A stretch of 64,000 bases of DNA from Caldovatus aquaticus (GTDB lineage: Bacteria; Pseudomonadota; Alphaproteobacteria; Acetobacterales; Acetobacteraceae). How positions within the stretch are numbered: the first letter of the stretch is position 1; each line of letters starts with the position of its first letter. Shown in pieces: positions 26,701 to 35,440 of the stretch. Both the position numbers and the translations under genes were made by a program. The notes under the pieces were generated by a model, which was given only the letters and a program-made list of their open reading frames with translations, was not told the DNA's origin and did no database searches. Location of the stretch: assembly GCF_019458025.1 (NCBI RefSeq), contig NZ_JAHZUY010000002.1, positions 1-64,000 of the forward strand, in the 5' to 3' direction.

Positions 26701-27268
26701 CCGTAGCGTCCACCGTGAACACCGCGCCCGGAGCCGGCGTGGCCGAGGCGGCGGCCGCATCGTCCAGCACCAGCCGCACCGCGCCGCCGCTGCCGACGAG
26801 GATGCGCTCGATCCCGGTAACGGTCGCCGGCCCGAGGGTGACGTCGAGCGGTCCCGCGAGAACCAGCGTGTCGCCCGTGCCCGCGCCGCCGTCGAGCCGA
26901 TCCGCGGCGTCGAGCGCCGTGCCGGCGACGATCCTGTCGTCGCCCGCCCCGCCATCGGCCGAGTCCGCCCCGCCCTGGACGACCGAGAGACGGTCGTCCC
27001 CCGTCCCCCCGGCGAGGAACTGCGCGCCGGCCGCGTCGAAGCGGGCCACGCTGCCGTCGGCGAAGACGAAGGCGGCATCGCCGAGCGTCGCGGAGGCGCA
27101 GCCCCCGAGCAGCACCCAGAGCCCGGCCTGGGAGACGAGCAGGTCGGCGCCGCTGACCGAGAGGCTCAGCCCGGCGGCGCTGAAGCCGGAGGAAAAGGCG
27201 AGCTGGTCGCGCGCCGGATCGAAGGCGATCCGCGTGCCGGCGACACTGGTGAAGGTGAAGACCGCCAT
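23744..27268 (-). CDS. Large RTX-type calcium-binding protein, probable type I secretion substrate
   Basis: A 1,174-residue protein with no signal peptide. The N-terminal ~230 residues are Ala/Gly-rich beta-type sequence. The rest has several blocks of RTX nonapeptides (GGxGxDxLx), e.g. GGAGADTLAGGGGADRLEGG, interrupted by spacer domains. Two spacers hold EF-hand-like loops (LDADDDGRIGPND and DLDRDSLLGAQD). The C-terminus (ITDFLPGGDQIELRG...LLPADFLFAP) resembles serralysin-type secretion ends. Two copies of a 66-residue block are identical in protein. ATG 27268 gives the usual RTX start; the frame continues upstream without a better one. No hlyB/prtD-like ABC exporter or TolC is in the window. 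There is no enzymatic domain, so a surface or matrix role is likely. Confidence 0.85.
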   Translation of the reverse strand: MAVFTFTSVAGTRIAFDPARDQLAFSSGFSAAGLSLSVSGADLLVSQAGLWVLLGGCASATLGDAAFVFADGSVARFDAAGAQFLAGGTGDDRLSVVQGGADSADGGAGDDRIVAGTALDAADRLDGGAGTGDTLVLAGPLDVTLGPATVTGIERILVGSGGAVRLVLDDAAAASATPAPGAVFTVDATGQRQAGDALVLDGGAVAGTALALLGGAGADTLAGGGGADRLEGGAGNDSLSGGAGADTLAGGGGADRLRGGAGADLFLVLEPGAAQSAPAAPDLILDFEGAATAGGDLIALPAAMRLGRALAFSLGPVAFDFGGYGGPPQLPEPLIGDGFADLVWRHDPTDATAPFRIWLDADDDGRIGPNDVLLRLAPAAGEAPVALCAADFLAEIAGWHGTPGADSLATGGLDDSAWGEGGNDTLAGGLGADQLWGGAGDDSLLGGEHGDILRGGTGSDTLQGGEGFDTLYAEDDDPWLRDAPEQGNLLDGGAGDDLLVGGGGLDTLRGGDGNDTLFGGGGTTVLDGGAGDDLLYDLGGNDTFAGGAGHDRINGGPGDDRIAGGDGNDTLAGGPGSDTLAGGLGADRFLIEVQLAGAPASSGQAPDLLEDFTPAQGDRIAFDSPDGFVMTPEGPMPLLWCGAAFPGPPLDATGSAAPPLGFVLPGKDVGNGHVQVFWLPVAENGVAAGGWLVADLDRDSLLGAQDMVARIRGTSVLSQSGFLPGTFLASAGGPGNDNLAGGAGADQIFGLLGNDTLAGGGGNDRLEGGAGSDFLLGGAGADQLWGGTGADTLRGGEGEDELFAEGDENGESDAATDRNLLLGEGGDDRLYGGGGADTLRGGLGRDLLYGGEGADRLEGEAGDDTLLGGGGADTLYGLGDADLLEGGAGADLLVGGDGADRLAGGAEADRLFGEAGADTLLGGEGNDWLSGGDGADELAGEAGDDTLAGGAGDDLYRLDATRDRVVEAAGGGADTIVLEAGEGCSLPAEVEALVLGAGSYGVGNALANLLVGNDAANRLVGHGGDDTLLGGGGADTLYGLGDADLLEGGAGADLLVGGDGADRLAGGAEADRLFGEAGADTLLGGEGNDRLNGGEGRDTFLIARGGGTDTITDFLPGGDQIELRGTAIQSFEALLAASQQVGANLAVALGGGEALVLLNVQKSALLPADFLFAP
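24002..24199 (-). repeat. Internal duplication in the RTX gene, copy nearer the C-terminus
   Basis: About 198 bp almost identical to 24488-24685, exactly 486 bp (162 codons) away. Only three synonymous-looking differences are visible (an A/G in CCCACCCGCC against CCCGCCCGCC, an A/G in CCGATCGG against CCGGTCGG, an A/G in CCCAACAGCG against CCCAGCAGCG). The encoded 66 residues, from DTLLGGGGADTLYG to DTLLGGEGND, are identical. Confidence 0.85.
24488..24685 (-). repeat. Internal duplication in the RTX gene, copy nearer the N-terminus
   Basis: Partner of the block at 24002-24199, in the same orientation and reading frame. The high DNA identity contrasts with the much lower identity among the other RTX repeats of the gene, indicating a recent duplication or gene conversion. 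Confidence 0.85.
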
Positions 27269-27452
27269 CCGGCCGCGGACTGCCTCCCACGCCTCCTGCG
27301 CCCGACCAGGCCCCCTGACCTGCAGGCCGAGGAGAACGCGGACCGGGTTGCAGGAGCGTGAACGCGGACGCGGCGCGGCGGCGCCGAATTGACGCGGCCG
27401 CTCCGGTGCGCGTAGCCAGTTCCCAGGCTCCGCCCCGGAGGACCGCGACCCG

Positions 27453-29243
27453 ATGTTCACCACCCGTCCCGAGATCGCCGGCACCTTCGGCGCCGTCGCC
27501 TCCACCCACTGGATCGCGAGCCAGGTCGGCATGGCCGTGCTCGAGCGCGGCGGCAACGCCTTCGATGCCGCCGCCGCCGCCGGCTTCACGCTGCAGATCG
27601 TCGAGCCGCACCTGAACGGCCCCGGCGGCGACTGCCCGATCCTCCTGCACAGCGCGCGGCTCGGCACCCAGCAGGTGATCTGCGGCCAGGGGCCGGCGCC
27701 GCGCGCGATGACGGTGGCGAAGCTCAAGGGCGAGCTCGGCCTCGACCTCGTTCCCGGCACCGGGTTCCTCTGCGCGCCCGTCCCCGGCGCCTTCGACGCC
27801 TGGATGCTGATGCTGCGCGAGCACGGCACCTGGCGCGTGCGCGACGTGCTGGAATACGCGATCGGCTACGCGCGGAACGGCGCCCACATGGTGCCGCGCG
27901 TGCGCGCCACGATCGAGACGGTGCGCCCGCTGTTCGAGAGCGCCTGGCCGACCTCCGCCGCGCTGTGGCTGCGGAACGGCGGGCCCGAGCCGGGCGGCCT
28001 CTACGCCAACCCCGCCCTCGCCGACACCTACGAGCGCGTCGTGCGCGAGGCCGAGGCCGCCGGCACCGACCGCGAGCGCCAGATCGAGGCGGCGCGCGAC
28101 GCCTGGTACCGCGGCTTCGTCGCCGAGGCGATCGACCGCTTCGCCCGCGGCTTCGAGGCGCTCGACACCTCCGGCCGCCGCCATCGCGGCCTGATCACCG
28201 CCGACGACCTCGCCGGCTGGCAGGCCACGATCGAGCCGCCCCTCGCCTTCGACTACCGCGGCCACACCGTCCTCAAGTGCGGCCCCTGGAGCCAGGGGCC
28301 GGCGCTGCTGCAGACCCTGGCGCTGCTCGAGGGCTTCGACCTCGGCGCCATGGACCCGCTCGGCGCCGCCTTCCTCCACACCGTGGTCGAGGCGCAGAAG
28401 CTCGCCTTCGCCGACCGCGAGGCCTGGTACGGCGACCCCGCCTTCACCGACGTGCCGATGGCGGCACTGCTCTCCCCCGCCTACAACGCCGAGCGGCGCA
28501 AGCTGATCGGCGAGCGCGCGAGCCTCGAATTCCGCCCCGGCAGCCCGGACGGCCGCACCCCGCGCACCCCCGACTACGCCGCCGCGGTGCGCCGGGCCGA
28601 GGCGATGGCCGCCGCCGCCGGCAGCGGGGAGCCGACCGTCGCCCGTCTCGGCGCCTCGGGCGGCGACACCTGCCACGTGGACGTGATCGACCGCTGGGGG
28701 AACATGGTCAGCGCCACGCCCTCCGCGGGCTGGCTGCAGTCCTCGCCGGCGATCCCGGAGCTCGGCTTCTGTCTCGGCACGCGCTGCCAGATGTTCTGGC
28801 TCGACGAGTCGCTCCCCAACGGCCTGCAGCCGGGCAAGCGCCCGCGCACCACCCTCTCGCCCTCGCTGGTGCTGCGCGACGGCAGGCCGTGGATGAGCTA
28901 CGGCACGCCGGGCGGCGAGCAGCAGGACCAGTGGCAGGCCACGATGCTGCTGCGGATGCTGCACCACGGCCTCGGCATCCAGCAGGCGATCGACCTGCCG
29001 AGCTTCCACTGCGAGCACTGGATCAGCAGCTTCTGGCCGCGCGGCGCCAGGCCCGGCAAGGTCGTGATCGAGGGCCGCTACCCGCCGGAGGTGCTGGCGG
29101 AGCTGCAGGCGCGCGGGCATCGCGCCGAGATGGGCGGCGAGTGGTCCGAGGGGCGCCTCACCGGCGCGCGGCGCGAGCCGGACGGGCAGATCCTCGCCGG
29201 GGCCAATCCGCGCGGCATGCAGGGCTACGCGGTCGGGCGCTGA
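27453..29243 (+). CDS. Gamma-glutamyltransferase family protein
   Basis: A 596-residue Ntn-hydrolase of the gamma-glutamyltranspeptidase superfamily. The N-terminal subunit has GMAVLERGGNAFDAAAAAGF and LNGPGGD. The autocleavage site and catalytic nucleophile lie in GGDTCHVDVIDRWGN (Thr about 406). The C-terminal GTPGGEQQDQWQ and GxNPRGMQGYAVGR complete the fold. There is no signal peptide, unlike E. coli Ggt, so the protein is probably cytoplasmic, as in the YwrD-like subgroup. The substrate may be a gamma-glutamyl or other amide. It is divergent from the RTX gene with a 184-bp gap. Confidence 0.9.
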   Translation: MFTTRPEIAGTFGAVASTHWIASQVGMAVLERGGNAFDAAAAAGFTLQIVEPHLNGPGGDCPILLHSARLGTQQVICGQGPAPRAMTVAKLKGELGLDLVPGTGFLCAPVPGAFDAWMLMLREHGTWRVRDVLEYAIGYARNGAHMVPRVRATIETVRPLFESAWPTSAALWLRNGGPEPGGLYANPALADTYERVVREAEAAGTDRERQIEAARDAWYRGFVAEAIDRFARGFEALDTSGRRHRGLITADDLAGWQATIEPPLAFDYRGHTVLKCGPWSQGPALLQTLALLEGFDLGAMDPLGAAFLHTVVEAQKLAFADREAWYGDPAFTDVPMAALLSPAYNAERRKLIGERASLEFRPGSPDGRTPRTPDYAAAVRRAEAMAAAAGSGEPTVARLGASGGDTCHVDVIDRWGNMVSATPSAGWLQSSPAIPELGFCLGTRCQMFWLDESLPNGLQPGKRPRTTLSPSLVLRDGRPWMSYGTPGGEQQDQWQATMLLRMLHHGLGIQQAIDLPSFHCEHWISSFWPRGARPGKVVIEGRYPPEVLAELQARGHRAEMGGEWSEGRLTGARREPDGQILAGANPRGMQGYAVGR

Positions 29244-29255
29244 GGCCCGACGGCG

Positions 29256-29639
29256 ATGCGCCGCGGCCGCGCGGCGACCCGCGCCGCCGCGCCGCTCGCC
29301 GCCTGCGCGCGCCACGCGCCGCCGCCCCCGGCGCCGCCGCCGACCGCGGAGGTGGTGCGCCGCAACCCCTGGCTCGCGCACCATTTCGACGAGCTGACGC
29401 CGCCGCAGCAGGCGCGCGTGGCGCAGCGGCTGCGGCGCGCCCGCCCGCCGCGCGCCGACACGCCGGAGGAGGCCCGGCGGCACTGGGACGCGACGGGCCT
29501 CGAGGAGCGCCGCGCGCTGATCGCGCCCGTCGCCGGCCGGCCGCGCGTTCGCGCAACCGCCGCGCAGCGCCCGTCCGGGACCGGCGGCGCCGCGCCCGCC
29601 GCGACGGGCGGCGCCGGGGCGATGGGGGCCGACGACTGA
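29256..29639 (+). CDS. Hypothetical protein with 'R/NPWLAxHFDxLTPxQQARV' segment
   Basis: A 127-residue product starting 12 bp after the gamma-glutamyltransferase stop. The N-terminus is basic and Ala-rich with one Cys and could be a poor signal or lipoprotein sequence. The middle (RRNPWLAHHFDELTPPQQ, then TPEEARRHWDATGLEERRAL) looks like two structured helices, as in small proteins that count residues between Pro-Glu turns. The C-terminus is Gly/Ala-rich. No Shine-Dalgarno is obvious. It is probably real because the structured middle differs from random GC-rich frames, but no function can be assigned. Confidence 0.5.
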   Translation: MRRGRAATRAAAPLAACARHAPPPPAPPPTAEVVRRNPWLAHHFDELTPPQQARVAQRLRRARPPRADTPEEARRHWDATGLEERRALIAPVAGRPRVRATAAQRPSGTGGAAPAATGGAGAMGADD

Positions 29640-29680
29640 CCTGACCTGACCCGGCCCGGCGCGCGCCGCGGCGCCTCGCC

Positions 29681-30130
29681 TCAGCCCTTCCGTTCCCAGC
29701 CGCCCGGGCCCTGCTGCCAGTAGGTCAGCGCGTGGCCCGCGGCCTTCGCCGCCGCCCAGCGCCGCCGCGCCGCGGCCACCGCCGCCTCGTCCGTGCCGTC
29801 GAACAGGTCCAGCACGCGGTCGTACTCGTGCAGCCGCGCGCTCTCGGCGCCCTCGACCAGGAACAGGAAGCGCGCCCCGTTCGGCGCCGGCGCGTCCTCC
29901 GCGGTCAGCCAGATCGGCTGCAGCTCCGCATGGCCCGTCTCCTTCGTGCCGTGCGGCAGCCAGTCGGGATCGGCGCAGAGCCAGAGCGCGGCATCGAGCG
30001 CGCGCAGCCGCTCCTCCTCCCCGCACAGCACCACCGCCCGCCCGCCCAGGGCGAGCACGCGGCCGAGCAGCTTCGGCAGGGCCTGCTCCAGCGTGGTGCG
30101 GGTGAGGTGGTAGAAGCCGATCTCGGCCAT
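29681..30130 (-). CDS. holC: DNA polymerase III subunit chi
   Basis: A 149-residue HolC. The start MAEIGFYHLTRTTLEQALPKL and the middle LCGEEERLRALDAALW followed by ADPDWLPHGT and PIWLTAEDAP match the chi subunit, which links the clamp loader (through psi) to single-strand binding protein at the replication fork. The C-terminus ends in a Trp/Gly-rich tail. It is the normal length for alphaproteobacteria. In many relatives the chi gene is next to leucyl aminopeptidase, as it nearly is here. Confidence 0.93.
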   Translation of the reverse strand: MAEIGFYHLTRTTLEQALPKLLGRVLALGGRAVVLCGEEERLRALDAALWLCADPDWLPHGTKETGHAELQPIWLTAEDAPAPNGARFLFLVEGAESARLHEYDRVLDLFDGTDEAAVAAARRRWAAAKAAGHALTYWQQGPGGWERKG

Positions 30131-30156
30131 GGGCGATGCGGCGGAGGGCGCGGCCG

Positions 30157-30633
30157 CTAGGGGCGGGGGCGGCCCGGGCCGCCCCCATCGGGCGCCGGCG
30201 CCGTGCCGTCGCAGCGCGGCCGGCACCAGGCGGGCAGCGGCGGCTCGCGGGCCGGCAGGCCGGTCAGGCGCACCCGGGTCTCGACCGGCACGGTCCCGCC
30301 GGGCTCGGCGGTCGCGTGGCTGGCCACGGCGCCGAAGGAGGGCGGCGGCGTGTCCCGCGCGACGATGGCGCGCCGCAGCGAGCGCCCGGGCAGGTCGCGC
30401 GCGGGCAGGAACAGGGCGGTCGAGTCCCGGCCATCCGCCAGGCGCAGCGCGGTCGCGGCGCCCCGGCCCTGCTCGCACCGCACCGCGCAGCCTGCCGCCT
30501 CGATCGCGCCGGGCGCGCTCTCGCCGCCGAGCCGCACGCAGGGGCCGCTCGCCTGCGCCCGCCCCGCGGCGGCCGGCGCGAGGGACGCGGCGGCCACGCT
30601 GGCGGCAGCGGCGAGGACGAGGCGCACGCGCAT
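30157..30633 (-). CDS. Secreted protein of unknown function
   Basis: A 158-residue product with a clear signal peptide (MRVRLVLAAAASVAAASLAPAAAGRAQA), likely cleaved at about residue 28. The mature part has six Cys (GPCVRLGG, AGCAVRCEQG, WCRPRCDG among them), suggesting disulfides and a periplasmic location. The C-terminus is Pro/Gly-rich. No family was recognised. It sits between holC and the aminopeptidase pair on the same strand and may be part of that transcript. Confidence 0.62.
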   Translation of the reverse strand: MRVRLVLAAAASVAAASLAPAAAGRAQASGPCVRLGGESAPGAIEAAGCAVRCEQGRGAATALRLADGRDSTALFLPARDLPGRSLRRAIVARDTPPPSFGAVASHATAEPGGTVPVETRVRLTGLPAREPPLPAWCRPRCDGTAPAPDGGGPGRPRP

Positions 30634-30710
30634 CGGAGGCTCGGTCCCTTCCTTCCCTGTGCGATCCCCATCCGGGGGCAGTCCAGAATACCAGCCCGCG
30701 GCGCCGCGCG

Positions 30711-32153
30711 TCAGCCTTTCCCCTCCTCGAAGCGCATCGCCACCAGCGCATCCAGAAGCCGCGCGCCGAAGCCGCTCGCGCCCTCGGGGCCGAGGGCGTC
30801 CGCCTCCTTGCGCAGCGCGACGCCCGCGATGTCGAGATGCGCCCAGGGCACGCCCTCGGCGAACGCGCGCAGGAAGGCGGCGGCGTGGCAGGCGTCCGGC
30901 AGGAACCGCCCGCCCCAGGCGCCGCTGCCGTGCGGCGCGCACTGCCGCAGGTCGGCGATGTCGCTCCGCAGGTCCTCGCGATGGCGCTCGCCGATCGGCA
31001 TCGGCCAGACCGGCTCGCCCACCGCCTCTCCGGCGGCGGCGACCTGCGCGGCGAGGGCGGCGTCGGTCGCGAACAGCCCGGCGCGGTGGTGGCCGAGCGC
31101 GGTGACGATCGCCCCGGTCAGCGTCGCCAGGTCCACGATCGCCCGCGGCGCGAGCCGCGTCGCCGCGTAGTGCAGCGCGTCGGCGAGCACGAGCCGCCCT
31201 TCCGCGTCGGTGTCCAGCACCTCCACCGTGCGGCCGGAGAGCGTGCGCAGCACGTCGCCCGGCCGGTAGCTCGCCGCGCCGATCGCGTTCTCGGCGAGCG
31301 CCAGCACCGCGACCGCCGGCGCCGGCGAGCGGCGCAGGGCGAGCGCCAGCATCGCCCCCGCGCAGGCGGCCGCGCCGGCCATGTCGGCGCGCATCTCCTC
31401 CATCCCCTCGGCGGGCTTGAGCGCAAGGCCGCCGGTGTCGAAGCAGATCCCCTTGCCGACGAAGGCGACCGGCGCCGCGCCGCCCGCCCCCTTCCACCGC
31501 AGCACGACGAGGCGGGGCGGGTTCGCCGACCCGCCGCCGACCGCGAGCAGCGCGCCGAAGCCGAGCTTCGCGAGCCGCTTCGGCCCCAGCACCTCCACCG
31601 CGAGGCCATCTTCCGCGAGCCGCTCCATCCGCTCGGCGAACAGCGCCGGGGTGAGGTGGTTCGCGGGCTCCGCCACCAGGTCGCGCGCGAGCAGGCAGCC
31701 GCGCACCGCCGCCGCGGCGCGCTCCCACGCCGGCGCGACGGCGTGCGGCCGGTCCACGACCAGGTCGAGCCGCTCGAGGCCCGGCTTCACGTCCTTGGTG
31801 CGGTAGCGGTCGCAGCGCCAGGCGCGCAGGCAGGCGCCGGCGGCGAGCGCGGCCGCGGCCTCGGGCGGCAGGCCGCGCGCATCGAGCGCGAGCGCCCGCG
31901 TCTCCTCGTCCGCCTGCGCGACCGCCCCGCCGCCCGCCCGCGCGAAGTCGAGCGGCGCGGCGGCGGGGCCGGCGCCGACGAGGAGGGCGCGCTCGGGGAC
32001 GAGGCAGTGCAGCGCCTGCCCGGCGCGGCCGGTGAAGCGCGCGGCGGCGGCCGCGGCGCGGAACGGCTCCGGCACGGCGGCGCCCTCGGCCAGCGGCAGG
32101 ACGCGGAGCGCCGCGCCCTCGGGCGGCGCGCGGTGCAGCCGGACCTTCAGCAT
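30711..32153 (-). CDS. Leucyl aminopeptidase family protein (M17), second paralogue
   Basis: A 480-residue M17 metallopeptidase that removes N-terminal residues from peptides in the cytoplasm. The metal site is intact: GKGICFDTGGLALKP, MRADMAGAA and [15 protein letters not shown]. The N-terminal ~150 residues are a diverged macro-like domain. The gene follows the better-conserved PepA gene after 55 bp on the same strand. The two differ a lot outside the catalytic blocks, so the duplication is old. It could have another specificity; it is often annotated as leucyl aminopeptidase-like or PepB-like. Confidence 0.92.
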   Translation of the reverse strand: MLKVRLHRAPPEGAALRVLPLAEGAAVPEPFRAAAAAARFTGRAGQALHCLVPERALLVGAGPAAAPLDFARAGGGAVAQADEETRALALDARGLPPEAAAALAAGACLRAWRCDRYRTKDVKPGLERLDLVVDRPHAVAPAWERAAAAVRGCLLARDLVAEPANHLTPALFAERMERLAEDGLAVEVLGPKRLAKLGFGALLAVGGGSANPPRLVVLRWKGAGGAAPVAFVGKGICFDTGGLALKPAEGMEEMRADMAGAAACAGAMLALALRRSPAPAVAVLALAENAIGAASYRPGDVLRTLSGRTVEVLDTDAEGRLVLADALHYAATRLAPRAIVDLATLTGAIVTALGHHRAGLFATDAALAAQVAAAGEAVGEPVWPMPIGERHREDLRSDIADLRQCAPHGSGAWGGRFLPDACHAAAFLRAFAEGVPWAHLDIAGVALRKEADALGPEGASGFGARLLDALVAMRFEEGKG

Positions 32154-32208
32154 CCCGCCCCTGGCGTCCCCTGCCGGCCGGGCGCGGCCGCCGCCCGTGC
32201 CGCCGCCC

Positions 32209-33729
32209 TCACCCCTCGTAGTGCTCGGCGACCAGCCGCTCCAGCAGCCGCACCCCGAATCCGCTCGCACCCTTCGGCGTGCTGCCCTTCTCCTTGCTCG
32301 CCCAGGCGGTGCCCGCGATGTCGAGATGCGCCCACGGCTTGCCGTTGACGAAGCGCTGCAGGAACTGCGCCGCGGTGATCGAGCCGGCGGGCCGCCCGCC
32401 CACGTTCTTCATGTCGGCGATGTCGGACTTGAGCTGCTTGTCGTAGGCCTCGCCGAGCGGCATGCGCCAGCAATTCTCGCCCACCGCCTTGCCGGCGGCG
32501 AGGATGCGCTGCGCCAGCTCGTCGTCGTTGCTGAACAGCCCGGCGTGCTCGTGCCCGAGCGAGATGATGATCGCGCCGGTCAGGGTGGCGAGGTCCACCA
32601 TGAAGCGCGGCTCGTACTTCTCCTGGCAGTACCAGAGCAGGTCGGCGAGGACGAGCCGCCCCTCCGCGTCGGTGTTGATCACCTCGATGGTCTGGCCGGA
32701 GTAGCTCCTCACCACGTCGCCGGGCCGCTGCGCGGTGCCGGAGGGCATGTTCTCGACCAGGCCGACGAGGCCGACCACGTCCGCCCTGGCCTTGCGTCCG
32801 GCAAGCGCGGCCATCAGGCCGACCACCGCGCCGGCGCCGGCCATGTCCCACTTCATCTCCTCCATGCTCTGCGCGGGCTTGATGGAGATGCCGCCGGAGT
32901 CGAAGGTGACGCCCTTGCCGAGGAAGGCGAGCGGCTTCTCCGCGGCGGCGGCGCCGTTGCTCCCGCCCTTGCCGGCGCCCGAGCGGCCCAGCCAGCGCAT
33001 CACCACCGTGCGCGGCTCGTTCGCCGAGCCCTGCGCCACGCCGAGCAGGGCGCCGAAGCCGAGCTTCCTCATCTCCTTCGGCCCGAGGATCTCGACCTCG
33101 ACGCCGAGCGGCTCGAGCTGCCGGCAGCGCTCCGCCATCTCTGCCGGAGTGAGCACATTCCCCGGCTCGGAGACGAGATCGCGCGCGAGATAGACGCCCT
33201 TCGCCACCGCCTCCTGCCCCGCCCAGGCCGCCCTGGCCGCGTCGGGGTCGGCGGTCGCGATCGCGAGGCGCCGCAGCTTCGGCTTGTCCTCCTCCTGCTC
33301 CTTCGTGCGGTAGCGGTCGAAGCGGTAGGCGCGCAGCACGGCGCCCATCGCCAGCGCGACGGCAAGCGCGGGCGGGAGATGCTCGGCCGCGACGACGGCC
33401 TCGGCCTCGTTCGCGACCGCGGGCTGCAGCGCGGCGCCGGCGGCCTCCGCCGCCTCGGCCGACAGCTCGGCGGCCTTGCCGAGGCCGACCGCGACCACCC
33501 GGGAAAGCCCCGCGCCGGGGGCCCAGACCGTCGCGGTCTGGCCCTTGCGGCCCTTGAAGGCGGCCGCCTCCAGCGCGCGCCCGATGGCGCCGCCGGTCGC
33601 CTCCTCGGCGCGCTGGCGCAGTCCTCCCGGCGGCGGCGCGGCGGCGGCGCCTTCCGCTTCCGCGAGGGGCAGCACGAGGGCGCCGCTCCGCGGCAGGGCG
33701 TCGGGCTTGACGAAGACGATCTCGAGCAT
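32209..33729 (-). CDS. pepA: Leucyl aminopeptidase PepA (M17)
   Basis: A 506-residue cytosol aminopeptidase. Metal ligands and catalytic residues are in [28 protein letters not shown] and [15 protein letters not shown], and the hexamer-forming N-terminal domain starts [13 protein letters not shown]. PepA homologues hydrolyse N-terminal Leu and others with two divalent metals. The ATG at 33729 is the first and fits the family length. It is followed by the second M17 gene, hypothetical 30157-30633 and holC on the same strand. Confidence 0.95.
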   Translation of the reverse strand: MLEIVFVKPDALPRSGALVLPLAEAEGAAAAPPPGGLRQRAEEATGGAIGRALEAAAFKGRKGQTATVWAPGAGLSRVVAVGLGKAAELSAEAAEAAGAALQPAVANEAEAVVAAEHLPPALAVALAMGAVLRAYRFDRYRTKEQEEDKPKLRRLAIATADPDAARAAWAGQEAVAKGVYLARDLVSEPGNVLTPAEMAERCRQLEPLGVEVEILGPKEMRKLGFGALLGVAQGSANEPRTVVMRWLGRSGAGKGGSNGAAAAEKPLAFLGKGVTFDSGGISIKPAQSMEEMKWDMAGAGAVVGLMAALAGRKARADVVGLVGLVENMPSGTAQRPGDVVRSYSGQTIEVINTDAEGRLVLADLLWYCQEKYEPRFMVDLATLTGAIIISLGHEHAGLFSNDDELAQRILAAGKAVGENCWRMPLGEAYDKQLKSDIADMKNVGGRPAGSITAAQFLQRFVNGKPWAHLDIAGTAWASKEKGSTPKGASGFGVRLLERLVAEHYEG

Positions 33730-33851
33730 GCGGGCTCCGTACGGCAAGCGGGGGTTCGGTGCCGAAGAGGGGCCGCACTCTAACAGGCCGCGCGCCGGGG
33801 GCCAGCGGCGGCGTCCGCGGAACCGGCCGGCGCCGCCGGCGATCGCCCCGC

Positions 33852-34316
33852 CTACCAGCCGTGGCGGTAGCCGTAGCCGTTGCGCATGGACCGCGCGATG
33901 AGATCGTCCACCCGGCGCGCGTGCTCGCGCAGCTCCCAGCGCTCGTGCGGCGTCACGATGCCGTCCGCCCGGGCCCAGGCCTCGTGGCGGGCGAGACCGG
34001 CCTGGGCGCGGTCGATGCGCCGGGACTCCCACGGCGCGATGCGGCCGGTCGCCTCGCCGTAGCGCTGCCACTGCTCCTGCCGCCAGCGGTGGCGGTCGAG
34101 CCCGGGCGTCGCGGCGTGCCCCCAGCCCGGCCCGTAGGGCGGCCGCGGCCGGTCATAGCCATAGCCGTAGCCGGAGCCGTAGCCGGAGCCATAGCCAGGG
34201 CGGTGCCAGTCGCCCGCGGCGGCCGGCAGCGGCGCCACCGCCCCGCCGAGGGACACGAGCCCGATGCCGAGCAGCCCGGCCAGGCCGAGACGCTTGCCGA
34301 AGGACGTGCGGATCAT
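33852..34316 (-). CDS. Secreted Tyr/Gly-rich protein of unknown function
   Basis: A 154-residue product with a signal peptide ([29 protein letters not shown]). The mature N-terminus has repeated GYGSGYG units followed by a Pro/Gly region. The C-terminal half is helical, with [37 protein letters not shown]; the AxADGxxTxxER pattern is like small periplasmic proteins whose 'ADG' loops recall EF-hand or RcnB-type helices. Similar proteins are common in alphaproteobacteria but have no known function. Confidence 0.72.
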   Translation of the reverse strand: MIRTSFGKRLGLAGLLGIGLVSLGGAVAPLPAAAGDWHRPGYGSGYGSGYGYGYDRPRPPYGPGWGHAATPGLDRHRWRQEQWQRYGEATGRIAPWESRRIDRAQAGLARHEAWARADGIVTPHERWELREHARRVDDLIARSMRNGYGYRHGW

Positions 34317-34498
34317 GGCGGATCCTCCTGCCGGGGACGGGAAACCGCTTCTCCGTGCCCGCGGCGCGGAGTCTGCGCGGCGATCGTGGCGGAGGCGGGG
34401 TCGGACCGGGGTCTTGCGGGGTAGGAATCGTGGCGACGCCGGGGCGGGCGGCGGGCGCGGGGATGCCCCCGGCCGCCGCCCGGCCCGGACGCCCTCGC

Positions 34499-35167
34499 TC
34501 AGAAGCGGTAGCGCACGCCAGCGCCGATCACCCAGGGGTTCAGCTCGGCATTCGCGTCGATGCGGCCGACCACGGTGTTCACCCGCACGTCGGGCTCGAG
34601 GAACTGCAGCCGCTTCACGTCGAGGTTGAACAGCCAGTTCGGCGCGATCTCCACGTCCAGCCCGGCATTCAGCGCGAGCGCCCAGCCGTTGCGGATGTCC
34701 ACGCCGGTGACCGCGGGGTGCCGCCCGCCGCCCTCGCCGTAGAACACCGTGTAGTTCACGCCGAGGCCGAGATAGGGGCTGACGCGCGAGCGCGGCAGCG
34801 GGTGGTACTGCAGGGTCAGGGTCGGCGGCAGCACCCAGACATGGCCGAGGTCCACCGTGCCGACCGCCGAGTTCCGCACCTCCACGTCGTGCCGCGTGGT
34901 CGCCGCGATCAGGTTCAGGGCGATGTTCGGCGTGAGGAAGTAGGTGAGGTCGAGCTGCGCCGTGGCGGAGTCCGACGCCTCCGGCGTGCCGCCGATGGCG
35001 GCGACGCTGCCGCCGCTCTCCGGCAGCACCCCGATCACGCCGAGGCCGAGGACGAGGTCGCCCGCGCGCTTGCCGCGCACCGCCTCCTGCGCCGCCGCCG
35101 GCGTGGCACCCGCCGCCAGGGCGAGCATCCCCGCCGCGGCGACCGCTCCGATCGTCTTCCACATCAT
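34499..35167 (-). CDS. ompW: OmpW-family outer membrane protein
   Basis: A 222-residue outer-membrane beta-barrel. The signal peptide ends ATPAAAQ. Recognisable OmpW blocks are YFLTPNIALNLIAATTRHDVEV (read in two parts), LPPTLTLQYHP, YLGLGVNYTVFY and the C-terminal NPWVIGAGVRYRF, ending in Phe as needed for BAM recognition. It forms an eight-stranded barrel for small hydrophobic compounds. The start is ATG 35167 (ATGATG), and the likely promoter is in the 270-bp divergent gap to cysQ. Confidence 0.93.
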   Translation of the reverse strand: MMWKTIGAVAAAGMLALAAGATPAAAQEAVRGKRAGDLVLGLGVIGVLPESGGSVAAIGGTPEASDSATAQLDLTYFLTPNIALNLIAATTRHDVEVRNSAVGTVDLGHVWVLPPTLTLQYHPLPRSRVSPYLGLGVNYTVFYGEGGGRHPAVTGVDIRNGWALALNAGLDVEIAPNWLFNLDVKRLQFLEPDVRVNTVVGRIDANAELNPWVIGAGVRYRF

Positions 35168-35440
35168 CTCGCTGGCATCCGTTCCAGGTGGCACGTGCCA
35201 CCGCGGGACTGCTAAGGCGGCCGCCGCCAGCGCAACGTTGACCTGCCGCAAGATTCGCGGCGCGCGGGGGGCAACCGCGTCGCCGCGCGCGCCCCTCCCG
35301 CACGGGACGTGCGCGCGCGCACGCGGGCGGGCCGTGCGGCGCAGGGGCGGCCGGGGCGCCGCGGCCGGCGGCGGGCTCCCTTCCCCTCCCGCGGCCCCGG
35401 CCTTGCCGCACGGCGCCATCCCCGCCATGAGCGTCGCGCC

